Positions 7,902 through 17,591 of a DNA stretch of 31,416 nucleotides are shown one piece after another. A model generated the notes under the pieces. The model was not told the DNA's origin and did not search any database. It saw only the letters and a list, made by a program, of their open reading frames with translations. Each line of letters opens with the position of its first letter. The stretch's first letter is position 1. Source of the stretch: a virus; the IMG/VR virus record IMGVR_UViG_3300036770_004036, positions 1-31,416 of that record; one strand, given 5' to 3'. A program made the translations under genes and the position numbers.

Positions 7902-10900
7902 TGGACCTTACAAAACTTTCTGATGAAGACTTAAAAGCGCTTGCCAACAACGATTTTGCTTCTATATCAGATAAAGGTTTACGAATTATTGCAGGCGAGC
8001 CAGAGCCTGAACCAAAAAAAGGCGTTGGAGCTGCGTTTCGTGGTGGTTTAGAAGGTTTACTTTCTCGTTTTCAAACAGCGGGAGAGGCCGTATTTTTATC
8101 GCCTGAAGAAGCAGCCCGTCGTGGCGTTGAGCGTAGCGAAGAGATTGGGCAGCGTTTTGCACCTGGCGCTAGTCTTGAAGCCGTAAAGCAAGCCTATGCT
8201 GAACGCGGCCTGCTTGGCGGTGCTGGGGAAGTTATTAGCCAAATTCCTGGCGCCTTCGTAGAACAAATTCCAAATATTGCTGCCACACTTGCTAGTGCTA
8301 AAGCAGGTGCTTTGGCAGGTTCTTTTGCTGGCCCAGGCGGCGCTCTTATTGGTGGTGGCGTAGGTGCGATTGCACCGTCCATAGCACAGCTTTTTGGTTC
8401 AGGTCTTGAGCGTCAAGCGGCTGAAGGCGTTGAAGATATTTCTGCTGGTAAGGCTCTTGCCGCAGCCGTACCTGGCGCTGCACTAGAAGCAGCCGCTACT
8501 TTTATTCCCCTTGGTCGTTCCATTGTTGGTAAAATTCTTGGCCCCAGCGCTGAGCAAGCGCTTGCTCGTGGTACTACAGAAGCCAGTGAAGCTTTAGCCA
8601 AAGAAAGTCTGGGCGCTGTTTTAGCCAAGGGTACAACCGTTGGTGTCGGGGTTGAAGGTGGTACAGAAGTTATCCAACAGATGCTTGAGCGCTATCAAGC
8701 GGGTCTCCCCATAACGTCTGACGACGCACTGGCTGAATATGGTCAAGCTGCGTATGGCGGCGCCCTGGTTGGTGGACCGTTTGGTGCGCTGGGTCGTGCG
8801 GGTCAACGCTCGGTTGCCCGTGGGGAAGTTGAGGAAAGACGTTTGACTGAGCAGGCTGCAGAAGAAGCCAAAGCCGCAGAAGAAGCTCGACTTGCTAAAG
8901 AAGCAGAGCAGGCTAAAAAAGCAACTCCTGAGTATGAAGCTGAAGTTAGCCAAAAATTAGAAGCCGCTAATACTGAGATCAACGAGCTTAAAGAAATACG
9001 TAAGCAGAAAGACCTTGACCCTGATGTAAAGAAAGAAGCAGAAGCAAGGTTAAACGAGCTTAATAGGGAACGTAAAAAATTAGAAGCCCAGCTACAGGAG
9101 AGCAAGCGCCTCCAGGGTAAAGTGCCCACGCTTGCCGAAGTGCAGGCCCAACGCAGGGCAGAAGCGCAAGCTAAAGCCGAAACAGAAGCCGCAGAAAAAG
9201 ACCAAGCCGAAGCCGCACGTTTGGGTATGCCTTTGTTTACTGCCGACGAAGCAAGCCGCGATTTATTTTTGGATAAACAAGGACAGCTTCAAGCGTCTCT
9301 ACTACCCGAAGCGGATGCGGCTGAAAGGCAGGCTCAAGAAGACGCTGAAGTACAAGAAATAGAAGAAGCTTTTTACGCTCAAAAACGTCGCATTGAAGAC
9401 AGTCTTGAGCAGCTTTCTGCTCAAATTGCCAAAGACCCTACATCGCCTGAAGCGCTTGAAGCTAAAAAAGAATCTGAAAAACTCCAAAAACTACAAAAGC
9501 AGTTTGTATCGCAGATTAATCAACAAAATAAAATTAGGGTCGAAGAGGGTAAAAAGCCAATAGACCTTAAAAAAGCTCTCAGAGAAGAGACTGCGGCTGA
9601 GTACGACGCAAGGAAAAAGCAAAAAACAACACTGGCAGAGCCTTTTGTTGAGCCTGAAGTTGCAGAGTTAAACGCAGCACGAGAGCAACGGGCCAAACTG
9701 CTTGGGCAAATTAAAAAAGCAAACGAGCAAAACGACAGCGCCAAAGTTACCAAGCTGCAAACACAGCTTCAAGAAACAATAAACACCATCGGCGAGCTTG
9801 AAAAACAGCCTTACACCATGGACCTGTTTGGCGTACAAAATGTTCAACGCCAGTCTCGAAAGCGCATGAAGGATGCGTACGCAGGGCTTGTAGCTGAGCA
9901 AGAAAAAGGTGCTCAACGGGCTACACAAAAAGACGAAGATCGAGTAAACGCAGAAGCAGACCGATTAAGCCAAGTTGGCGGATACATTGAGCGCCTTCAA
10001 GAAGAAAAAGGCATCGAGCTGCTTGGAGTAAAGCCTGAAAACAGGGCGCGTGTCGAGGCTATGCTGGAGAAAGGTAGCCTGCCACCAGAACTTTCACAAC
10101 AGATTTTTGGAATATCCAACTTAAGCTTACCCAATGTACGGGAGGCGACTCAGAATTTAGAAGCCAAACTTAACCAAACTCACCAGGACTTTCTTGCGCG
10201 GCTCCTGACTACTGAAAAGGCTGAGAACCCCCTGCTCAATGACAACGGCATGCCCACAAAGCTTGGCCTACAAGTCATGCGGGATGAAATCCGCCTCCAA
10301 GAACTTCAAAAGCTGTTGGCGAGGCAGCAAAAACTTGCACAAGAACGGGCAGATAAATTAGACCGTGAGTTGGTAAGCCCCGAAGACTTTGCGGGTTCAG
10401 AAAGACTGGGTACTTCGGTAGAACAAACCCAAGGACCTGTTGTAGACCTTGAACCCGAAACGCAAGAAACAACCAATATGCGGGACCGAAACGTCTTGAT
10501 GGCGGCGTTTCAAGATGTAATTTACGGGCTTCAAAAGGGTATGTTTTCTGGCCTTCGGGGTGGTGTGTCTGACCCTTACGAAATAGATCGTAATGAAAAA
10601 CTTCAACGGCGCATAGAAGACGTAGACGTTGAGCTTGCTATTTTACGCGCACAAATCCAAGCAGCCCCTCAAGACTCGGACAAACTTCAATCCCGTATCG
10701 GAGTGCTTGAAGGGCGTAAAAAAATACTTAGCGCAGGGTTGAGTATTAGAAAAGACCTTCTTCGTGACGAAACAGTTAAAAATTACGATGAACTTTTACG
10801 GCAAGCCCAGCAGCTTAGGGATGCTTTTATTGAACGCGCACTTATTGAAGTAAACGCAGCTCGTGTTGCTAGAGGCTTACCCGAAGTTAAAACCCTGACG

Positions 10901-13900
10901 GACGACCAAGGTAAGTTAATTGCCGATCAGTTTAATTCGTTCATCAGTAAAGCAGCCAATGCTAAGCGCACGCTCGGGGAAAAAACAACCAAGTTGGTTG
11001 ATGAGTTTGGTCAGCCTGTTACAGACGCAGAAGGACGGCAGCTTGAGATCCGGCAGAAAAAGGGTGATCCTTCGTTGCGTCCGTTTGCTAAAGTCGGCAT
11101 GGCGCTTGACACGCTACAAGAACAGATTGAAGAAGACATCCGCCGAGCCAAGGGTGAAAAGACTTTAAAGGACCAGCTTAACGAAGCTGTTGAGGTTGAG
11201 TTTGCCAAACCAGAAGCTAAAAAAGAACGGGAAGACCGTTCTAAGATGTCGCAGTTGGTTAAAGAAATTAAAGCGCTTGAAGAGCAGCTTAACCAAGCAA
11301 TTCAACAGGTAATGCCGGGGACCCCAGAGTTAGACCTAGTTAGTCCTGCAAAACGTTCTGAAATTTTAGAGGGTTTGCAAGTACGTTTACAGCAAGTTAA
11401 AGAAGGTCCAGAAGGACAGAGCGGTTTATTTATAGAGAGTGTTTTAAAAAAACAAATTGCGTTGATGGAAGATGTAAAAAACCTTCCTGACTATCTTCTT
11501 TTTGAATACGCTGACGAGTCCTTGCTTCTAACTGCACCGGGTAATATTGAACAAACAAAAGAGATATTGCGTCGTGTTCAAAGAGCAAAAGCTGGTCCTG
11601 CTGAGCTTCGTAGAAAAATTAGAAAGAAAAAAACAGAACTAGAAGACACCAAAAAAGAAAGTAAAAAGTTTACTTTTTACTCTGAAGAAGAACTTACTAC
11701 CAAGCTTCGTAGAGATTTGCAAGATGAATATAACGCACTAGCAAAAGAGCTTTACGGCGAACGAGATGAGGATGAAACGGGAAGCCAGATAAATATTGGC
11801 CTCATAAAAGAGCTTGAAAGACTAAAAAACTCAGGCAATGTAGATCCTGAAAAAATTAAATTGCTTGAAAAACAAATTGAAGATATTAAAAAACAAGCAC
11901 AAACTATTCTTGAAAATTTTAAAAAGCTTGTTGCTGAACAAGACAGAGTAATTACATACCCTAAAACTGCCAAGTTTGGTAAGTACATAGACGCTTTAGC
12001 TAAGTTTGAAAATCTGGAAGACGTAACGTCTGAAGGCGTTGCCAAAGTTAAAAGCGATATAAGAGATGTAAAGAAAGCAACCGCACGTTTAACCGCCATT
12101 GACAATCAGTTGTATGCGTTGTCGTTGCAGCCAAAAACTGAAGCTCGTACTGAAAAAGCCAAGGAGCTGCGTGCAGAGCGTTCAAAAATTATTAAGGAAA
12201 TGTCAAAGCGTTTTGACAACCTAAGAGAAAAAACGGCGCTCCCTGATGAAGAAGCAAACACAATTGGTGTAGCCAAAGTTAAGTTGTTGGATGACATAAA
12301 AGCGTTTGAAAAAAAGTACGATGACCTTGCTGAAAACGTTATCAAACCTTTAGTAAAAAAAGAAACCGAACTCAAAAAGAAAATAGACGCACTACGTAAA
12401 AAACGTGGCGAAATTCAATTGAGTGTGCTAAACAAATATTTAAAAAAAGTTTACGACGAAACAGCGGATACCCAAAAAGAAATTAGTGAGACAGTTAAGG
12501 AACTTCGCCAAATCCGCAAGGAGCTTTTTGATAAGCGCAACAGTTACGAAAAAGAAGCTATTTCTGAATGGGCTGAAATCAAAGCTCGGGAAGCAGAGCT
12601 TCTGTACCCTTACGCTTCAAAACTTAACAAACAAACTATTACCAACGCAGTAAACGAAGAGCTTAAAGACATTGACGCCGAACTTGGTGACCTTAAAGCC
12701 AGGATGGAGCAGCTTAAGACAGATAAGCGCGAAGCCGAAGCTCGGTTAAAAACAGCTAACAGCACAGCACGTTCTGGCGCAACCCCAGAAGAGCGCTCTC
12801 AAGCACGCGCCGAAGCAAAAGACATTAAGCTTGAAATTGACAGTCTTGTTGATGCTTTAAACACCACCAACCAAACCATCATTGACCGCGCTGCACTTAG
12901 AGACGCAGAGGCTAACAAACTAGCCGCTAAGTTTGCTCGGGAGCCAGCAGGGCGCTACAACAAGTCTATGGGGCGCCTTTTAGCAAAACTAGAAGACGAA
13001 CTGGCTGAAATAACTCCCAGAGCACAGCGTGTTGCCAGAGTACGCCGTGGCGTAGAAAACCGTGTTATGAACATGGAGCGTATGCGTGCTGACCGTACTG
13101 ACCAACTAGCTGAAAACATACAGCGAAGTCTTGTAGGGTTTAAAAAACGAATTAAAAACAGCCAAGAACGTATCAAGCGTCTTGAAAGCGAGCGACTTGC
13201 TGCCAACACAGTAGGGCGTATGACCACGCCCAGCGGGAAGTTACTGTCAGGTGTAAGTGTCAGAAACATTGTTACAGGTCGCAAAGTTTCTGAAGAATTT
13301 GAAATGAGCAAAGACACGCTCAATGCCCTTAACGATGAAATTATTGACTTTCGAGAGCAGCTTAAAGCTAACTCTGAAAAACCAGCGGACGCAAAAGACA
13401 AGCTTACGGTAAAAGAACGTAAGAGCCTTGAGGGTAAATTAGGCAACCGTATTAAACGGAGGGACAACCTTTTAATTGCGCTTGATCCGGGTTCCCTGTC
13501 CGTTGAAATTGATCGCCTTCGCGCAAAACTAGCAAAAGAAACGGGCGATAAAAAAGAACAGAAAGAAATACGCGAAGCCATTGCAAAGTTAATTCGTAAG
13601 CTTCGTAACGAAAACCAAATATACGAAATTACTAAAAAAGTAACTCTGTTTGGCGACCGAAGTTTAGACACGTTTACGGAGTACGAATCTGCCGTAGGTT
13701 GGGTACGTGAGAACCACGTACAAGGCACGCCCAGTGAAATGGAGACAGAGGCAAAAACAAAACGCCTTCTTGATGCCAAAATAATTGAAGCAGAACAAAA
13801 CTTAGCCATTGAAATGGCTGGCGGCGTTAAAGAGTCTATTAGCAAAGCAAAAGCTGTATTAAAAGGTTTACGCGACCAGAGAGCGCAGCTTGTTGTTTAT

Positions 13901-16900
13901 CGTAGCCGCAAAGCGCTTAGTAAAAAAGAAGTTGAAGCAGGCATAAAAGAAATTGAGTCTGCTGAAAAAGATTACGAATTTAAAAAAGATTTGGGTAAAC
14001 CAGGCATCATTGAAGCCCTTGACATTGACGATATTACAGACCTAGACATTGACACATCTGGTGGCCCAATAGAGTTTAGGCTTGGTAATCCAACCATAGA
14101 CGCTATTGACACCAAAGATGCGTTAAAGCGTCTTGCCGATATTAAAAAGCTCACTGAAAAGATGGGCATTAAGTTTGAGTACTACGAGAACATGTCTCAG
14201 GTGCCGGTACGAATTCTTAAACAGATGGCACTGCAAGGCATTGAAACAATGGTTACCCGCGTCAAGGGCGGCGTTATGCCTGACGGGACAGTGTTTGTTA
14301 TTGCCGAGCACCACAACGGCATGCTGGATCTGGAAAAGACTCTGGCACACGAGCTAATAGGCCACTATAGTTTTGACTCGCTGCTCGGCAAAGACGGCAT
14401 GCTTAAACTCATGCTCAAGCTGGACAAAGACCTTGCCACTAAAGCCAACGAAAACGGTATTGAAAACTTGGCGGAACGCTTGGGTTTACTGGACCAGTAC
14501 AATGCGGCTGTTGCTGAGACCTACGCCTTTTACAGAAAGCGCTTAGAGTCTGGAAAAATGACGGAAAAAGAAGTGCGCCGCCAAGCAAAGATACAGGGCT
14601 TAAAAGAACTCGTCGCGTATACGATGGAGAAGCGCGTCGATAAAAGCTGGTTAGCCAAAGCCTCTGAGTTTATTAAAGAGCTGGTCCGCGCCTTCCGTAT
14701 GTGGCTCAAAGGCAACGGCATGTCAAGCCTTGCAAAACAAACTACCAATGAGTTGTTTGAGTTAATGCAGTTGGCAGAGCGCAACTTCACCGAAGGTAAG
14801 CCGATGGCTTACTACGACAGCAACGGCATGGTTTCGCTTAGCCAGACAGCAGCGCCTGCAGCGGCAAACCCCTTATCTAACATGGTTGCTAAACCAAGTT
14901 CATCGTTGGGCTTCTTAAAAGCCAACTTATTTGGTATGAACGGCATGAACTTCCGGGTGCAGTTTGTTGACCGTCTGGCTGCGCTTGATGCCTTGGTTAA
15001 AAAGGGTGTGGAAAAAAGCATTATCCCCGCACTTAAAGCCATGGACGTGCTGTACTTCAGCCGATTTGCAGGTCAGCGAAACAACTTTGCAGCCGAGTAC
15101 CTGACTAATGGTGTTGGGCGCATAGAAAAAGTCAAGGGCGAGTTCATGTACGTAGGCGGCAAGGGGCCTAGTATGAAGGACGTATCCGCAGCGCTACGTG
15201 GCTCAGGGATACCCGCTAAAGATGTAGAAGCTGCATTTACATCGTTTTTAATTGCGCGTCGTGCGGAAGTTGTGGGGGTTGACAAACTTGACTACAGCGA
15301 AAAAGTTACAGAAGCCCAGGTAAAAGCGACGCTGGCTCTTTACGGAAACAACACCGCATTTCAAAAAGCTGCAGATTTATACGACCAGTACAACAACAAT
15401 CTGATTGACCTGATGGTGCAGGCCGAAGCCCTGGACCCAGCAAAAGCCGCACGCCTAAAGAACTCTAAATACGTACCTTACTATCGTGAACGCAATAACG
15501 GCATCGAGCTTGTAATCGGTACAGAAAAACCTGTTCGTATTGGTAGCTTCAACGATCAGCCCGAGCTTAAAGAACTGCGAGGGGGTATTGAAAAAGTTCT
15601 TCCAGTCTTTACCGGCGCTGTTCAAAACACACAAATGATTGTTGACATTGTGTTGCGTAACATGGCGGCTAAGACTACAGCTTTCGTGCTGCATGAAATG
15701 CAGCTTATGGACATACGCACAGGCAGCGGCCCAGCCACACCAAAAGCCAACGTTGTGCGGTTTACCATTCTTGAAGACAGAGGCGGCGAGAAAAAGCTTG
15801 TTGAGAAGTATGCGGTTATGAAGCCTGAAGTAGGTGAAGCTATTTTTGGCAACATCCCTACAGAGCTTGTTATACGCGGCATGGAAGGAATTAAAACTAC
15901 AATCCCTGGCATCGTCCGTTTAATGGGGCTTCCTGCTAACTGGCTGCGTAGTTTTGTAACAAAGAACCCCCGGTATGCGGTCAATCAGGTGTTCCGTGAC
16001 TCGATGGCAGCAGTGCTCACAACAGGCGCTAACTTCACGCCCGTCGTACAGACACTGAAAGACATGGCTACCATGAACCGCAGTGGCGTTTTAGGGGAGT
16101 TACGTGGGCGTGGTGTAGTTGGTGGGCAAGTTATTGTTGGTGCTTCGGATGACGCCGATAAAATCCTGCGTCAGGTTACAACGGGTAAGCCGGGTTGGGA
16201 AATGGCAATGGCAAAGCTGGATGAGTTTGCCATGATGGGGGATGCGGCGACCCGTGTCTCCATGTACAACTCGTTCCTTAAACAAGGTTTGTCTGAGCGT
16301 GAAGCCACATTTGCTACGCTTGAGGCAATGAACTTTAGCCGTCGAGGACTTTCCCCCAGCGCCATATACGCAAGTATTTTGATCCCGTTCTTTAACGCTC
16401 AGGTGCAGGGCTTAGACGTGTTGTATCGTGCCTACAAAGGGGACATGCCTGCTTCTCAAAAGCTGCGGGTGCAGCAGAAACTAAAAGCCAGGCTGCTCAT
16501 GATGGGCATTTTTACCGTCGCCTACGCTGCCATGATGGAGGAGGACGAGGCTTACAAGAACGCTAACATGGACGAGCGCTACGCCAACTGGTTTGTGCCC
16601 ACACCGTTGGGAACTTTCCGCGTACCCATTCCATTTGAGCTTGGATTCTTTGGTAAGGCAATACCTGAAGGCGTGTATCGTTTAGCAGCGACAGATGACA
16701 AACTATCGGATGTTCTCCCCGCGCTACGTAAGCAGCTTTTCATGGCGATACCGGGAGACTTGCCGACTTCAATGAAGGCGCCTTTGGAAGTACTTCTCAA
16801 TAAGTCTTTCTTTACTGACCGCCCCATCATTGACGCACGCCTTGAAGGATTGGTTAAGTCTGAGCAGTTCGGAGAAAAAACGCCCGAGCTTATTAAGATG

Positions 16901-17443
16901 CTTGGCATTGACTCCCCGGAAATTGTCAAGAAAGTCTTTGGAATAGAAGGCGTATCCCCTGCGCAAGTTGAGTACCTAATTAAAGGCTACACAGGTACGC
17001 TGCCTGTGGCGCTGCTGCGGTTGCTTGACCCTGTGTTTGCAAGCGGAGAGGTTGTGAAGGCCGACATGAAGCTGTCGGATGTCCCTGTTGTCGGGTCTTT
17101 CTTCCAACCTACGGACGCTGGAGGCATTATCAACGCAGCGTACGCATCGGTGCAGCAGGCTCAGCGGGTAAGTAACACCTACAAGAAGCTGGTGTCCGAA
17201 GGTCGGACAGAAGAAGCACGTAAGTTTTTTGAAGAAAATACAGCCAACCTGTCTTTGGCGTCTGCTGCCGGAACTTTCAGACAACAAATGGGAGAGTTTA
17301 CAAAAGCAGAACGCGCAGTTAAGGCTTCCAACTTGTCGGCAGAAGAAAAGCGCGAACGCTTGGACGAGCTTCGTAAAATTAAAATCAAATACTCAGAGCA
17401 GTTTAGGAACCTTGTAGAACAAATAAAACGCCAAGCCGATTAG
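7901..17443 (+). CDS. Giant polyvalent-type internal virion protein with HExxGH zincin-like domain
   Basis: The 3180-residue protein fills 9.5 kb with no internal stop. In order: a short N-terminal motif (LSDEDLKALANNDFASISDK); a hydrophobic Gly/Ala-zipper region at about 112-165 (GALAGSFAGPGGALIGGGVG) that could insert in a membrane; very long Lys/Glu/Ala-rich coiled coil from about 309 to 2020; a metallopeptidase-like domain at about 2060-2290 with H2150-E-L-I-G-H2155 and a candidate third ligand E2236 in KELVAY; then two further globular regions from about 2346 to 3180. The last region (PFFNAQVQGLDVLYRA, about 2826) resembles what I recall as large polyvalent protein-associated domain 38. 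Such giants are thought to be packaged and injected with phage DNA to protect or process it. I infer that role. The HExxGH spacing differs from classical HExxH. Catalysis is unproven. Confidence 0.8.
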   Translation: MDLTKLSDEDLKALANNDFASISDKGLRIIAGEPEPEPKKGVGAAFRGGLEGLLSRFQTAGEAVFLSPEEAARRGVERSEEIGQRFAPGASLEAVKQAYAERGLLGGAGEVISQIPGAFVEQIPNIAATLASAKAGALAGSFAGPGGALIGGGVGAIAPSIAQLFGSGLERQAAEGVEDISAGKALAAAVPGAALEAAATFIPLGRSIVGKILGPSAEQALARGTTEASEALAKESLGAVLAKGTTVGVGVEGGTEVIQQMLERYQAGLPITSDDALAEYGQAAYGGALVGGPFGALGRAGQRSVARGEVEERRLTEQAAEEAKAAEEARLAKEAEQAKKATPEYEAEVSQKLEAANTEINELKEIRKQKDLDPDVKKEAEARLNELNRERKKLEAQLQESKRLQGKVPTLAEVQAQRRAEAQAKAETEAAEKDQAEAARLGMPLFTADEASRDLFLDKQGQLQASLLPEADAAERQAQEDAEVQEIEEAFYAQKRRIEDSLEQLSAQIAKDPTSPEALEAKKESEKLQKLQKQFVSQINQQNKIRVEEGKKPIDLKKALREETAAEYDARKKQKTTLAEPFVEPEVAELNAAREQRAKLLGQIKKANEQNDSAKVTKLQTQLQETINTIGELEKQPYTMDLFGVQNVQRQSRKRMKDAYAGLVAEQEKGAQRATQKDEDRVNAEADRLSQVGGYIERLQEEKGIELLGVKPENRARVEAMLEKGSLPPELSQQIFGISNLSLPNVREATQNLEAKLNQTHQDFLARLLTTEKAENPLLNDNGMPTKLGLQVMRDEIRLQELQKLLARQQKLAQERADKLDRELVSPEDFAGSERLGTSVEQTQGPVVDLEPETQETTNMRDRNVLMAAFQDVIYGLQKGMFSGLRGGVSDPYEIDRNEKLQRRIEDVDVELAILRAQIQAAPQDSDKLQSRIGVLEGRKKILSAGLSIRKDLLRDETVKNYDELLRQAQQLRDAFIERALIEVNAARVARGLPEVKTLTDDQGKLIADQFNSFISKAANAKRTLGEKTTKLVDEFGQPVTDAEGRQLEIRQKKGDPSLRPFAKVGMALDTLQEQIEEDIRRAKGEKTLKDQLNEAVEVEFAKPEAKKEREDRSKMSQLVKEIKALEEQLNQAIQQVMPGTPELDLVSPAKRSEILEGLQVRLQQVKEGPEGQSGLFIESVLKKQIALMEDVKNLPDYLLFEYADESLLLTAPGNIEQTKEILRRVQRAKAGPAELRRKIRKKKTELEDTKKESKKFTFYSEEELTTKLRRDLQDEYNALAKELYGERDEDETGSQINIGLIKELERLKNSGNVDPEKIKLLEKQIEDIKKQAQTILENFKKLVAEQDRVITYPKTAKFGKYIDALAKFENLEDVTSEGVAKVKSDIRDVKKATARLTAIDNQLYALSLQPKTEARTEKAKELRAERSKIIKEMSKRFDNLREKTALPDEEANTIGVAKVKLLDDIKAFEKKYDDLAENVIKPLVKKETELKKKIDALRKKRGEIQLSVLNKYLKKVYDETADTQKEISETVKELRQIRKELFDKRNSYEKEAISEWAEIKAREAELLYPYASKLNKQTITNAVNEELKDIDAELGDLKARMEQLKTDKREAEARLKTANSTARSGATPEERSQARAEAKDIKLEIDSLVDALNTTNQTIIDRAALRDAEANKLAAKFAREPAGRYNKSMGRLLAKLEDELAEITPRAQRVARVRRGVENRVMNMERMRADRTDQLAENIQRSLVGFKKRIKNSQERIKRLESERLAANTVGRMTTPSGKLLSGVSVRNIVTGRKVSEEFEMSKDTLNALNDEIIDFREQLKANSEKPADAKDKLTVKERKSLEGKLGNRIKRRDNLLIALDPGSLSVEIDRLRAKLAKETGDKKEQKEIREAIAKLIRKLRNENQIYEITKKVTLFGDRSLDTFTEYESAVGWVRENHVQGTPSEMETEAKTKRLLDAKIIEAEQNLAIEMAGGVKESISKAKAVLKGLRDQRAQLVVYRSRKALSKKEVEAGIKEIESAEKDYEFKKDLGKPGIIEALDIDDITDLDIDTSGGPIEFRLGNPTIDAIDTKDALKRLADIKKLTEKMGIKFEYYENMSQVPVRILKQMALQGIETMVTRVKGGVMPDGTVFVIAEHHNGMLDLEKTLAHELIGHYSFDSLLGKDGMLKLMLKLDKDLATKANENGIENLAERLGLLDQYNAAVAETYAFYRKRLESGKMTEKEVRRQAKIQGLKELVAYTMEKRVDKSWLAKASEFIKELVRAFRMWLKGNGMSSLAKQTTNELFELMQLAERNFTEGKPMAYYDSNGMVSLSQTAAPAAANPLSNMVAKPSSSLGFLKANLFGMNGMNFRVQFVDRLAALDALVKKGVEKSIIPALKAMDVLYFSRFAGQRNNFAAEYLTNGVGRIEKVKGEFMYVGGKGPSMKDVSAALRGSGIPAKDVEAAFTSFLIARRAEVVGVDKLDYSEKVTEAQVKATLALYGNNTAFQKAADLYDQYNNNLIDLMVQAEALDPAKAARLKNSKYVPYYRERNNGIELVIGTEKPVRIGSFNDQPELKELRGGIEKVLPVFTGAVQNTQMIVDIVLRNMAAKTTAFVLHEMQLMDIRTGSGPATPKANVVRFTILEDRGGEKKLVEKYAVMKPEVGEAIFGNIPTELVIRGMEGIKTTIPGIVRLMGLPANWLRSFVTKNPRYAVNQVFRDSMAAVLTTGANFTPVVQTLKDMATMNRSGVLGELRGRGVVGGQVIVGASDDADKILRQVTTGKPGWEMAMAKLDEFAMMGDAATRVSMYNSFLKQGLSEREATFATLEAMNFSRRGLSPSAIYASILIPFFNAQVQGLDVLYRAYKGDMPASQKLRVQQKLKARLLMMGIFTVAYAAMMEEDEAYKNANMDERYANWFVPTPLGTFRVPIPFELGFFGKAIPEGVYRLAATDDKLSDVLPALRKQLFMAIPGDLPTSMKAPLEVLLNKSFFTDRPIIDARLEGLVKSEQFGEKTPELIKMLGIDSPEIVKKVFGIEGVSPAQVEYLIKGYTGTLPVALLRLLDPVFASGEVVKADMKLSDVPVVGSFFQPTDAGGIINAAYASVQQAQRVSNTYKKLVSEGRTEEARKFFEENTANLSLASAAGTFRQQMGEFTKAERAVKASNLSAEEKRERLDELRKIKIKYSEQFRNLVEQIKRQAD

Positions 17444-17591
17444 CAAAAATACCGACGTAGGCTTTACCCTTGACTCTGGCGGTAACCGCCGCCTTGAGTC
17501 CTTCTTCATAAACTTTGTCCGTGTCGAGGCAGGGTACGAAAAACCCCTGCCCCTGCTTAAGCTGCTTCCACGGATATATGTTCTTCATCAT
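17403..17591 (-). CDS. Small protein at the convergent junction
   Basis: This 62-residue protein overlaps the 3' end of the primase-helicase gene by about 35 bases and the end of the giant + strand gene by 41 bases. The sequence has ordinary protein character (KNIYPWKQLKQGQGFFVPCL, then EEGLKAAVTARVKGKA) and matches a small phage protein pattern I remember: YPW, GQGFFVP, then a basic C-terminal half. Starts are possible at ATG 17591 or 17588. I reject the TTG at 17594. No strong ribosome-binding site is visible, so translation may depend on ribosomes finishing the upstream gene. The function is unknown. It could be a shadow frame, but the composition argues against that. Confidence 0.58.
   Translation of the reverse strand: MMKNIYPWKQLKQGQGFFVPCLDTDKVYEEGLKAAVTARVKGKAYVGIFANRLGVLFVLQGS
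17472..17551. other. Two inverted repeats between the convergent gene blocks
   Basis: GACTC at 17472-17476 pairs with GAGTC at 17496-17500 around an inner GGCGG/CCGCC pair (17478-17490). A second perfect 7-bp stem, GGCAGGG (17528-17534) with CCCTGCC (17545-17551), has a 10-base loop. Neither has a T-run after it on either strand, so they are not classical intrinsic terminators. They lie where transcripts from both blocks meet and might slow or process RNA. They also fall inside the small - strand gene, so codon constraint may explain them. Confidence 0.3.

Noticed and set aside
12955-13845. 296-residue - strand frame inside the giant gene
   Set aside because: Ser/Arg/Leu-rich, low-quality sequence antisense to coding sequence, with no ribosome-binding site or recognisable domain; a shadow of the Lys/Glu-rich frame.
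17472-17551. Bidirectional intrinsic terminator between the two gene blocks
   Set aside because: Inverted repeats exist but lack T-runs on either strand and lie within a probable coding frame, so only a weak structural note is kept.
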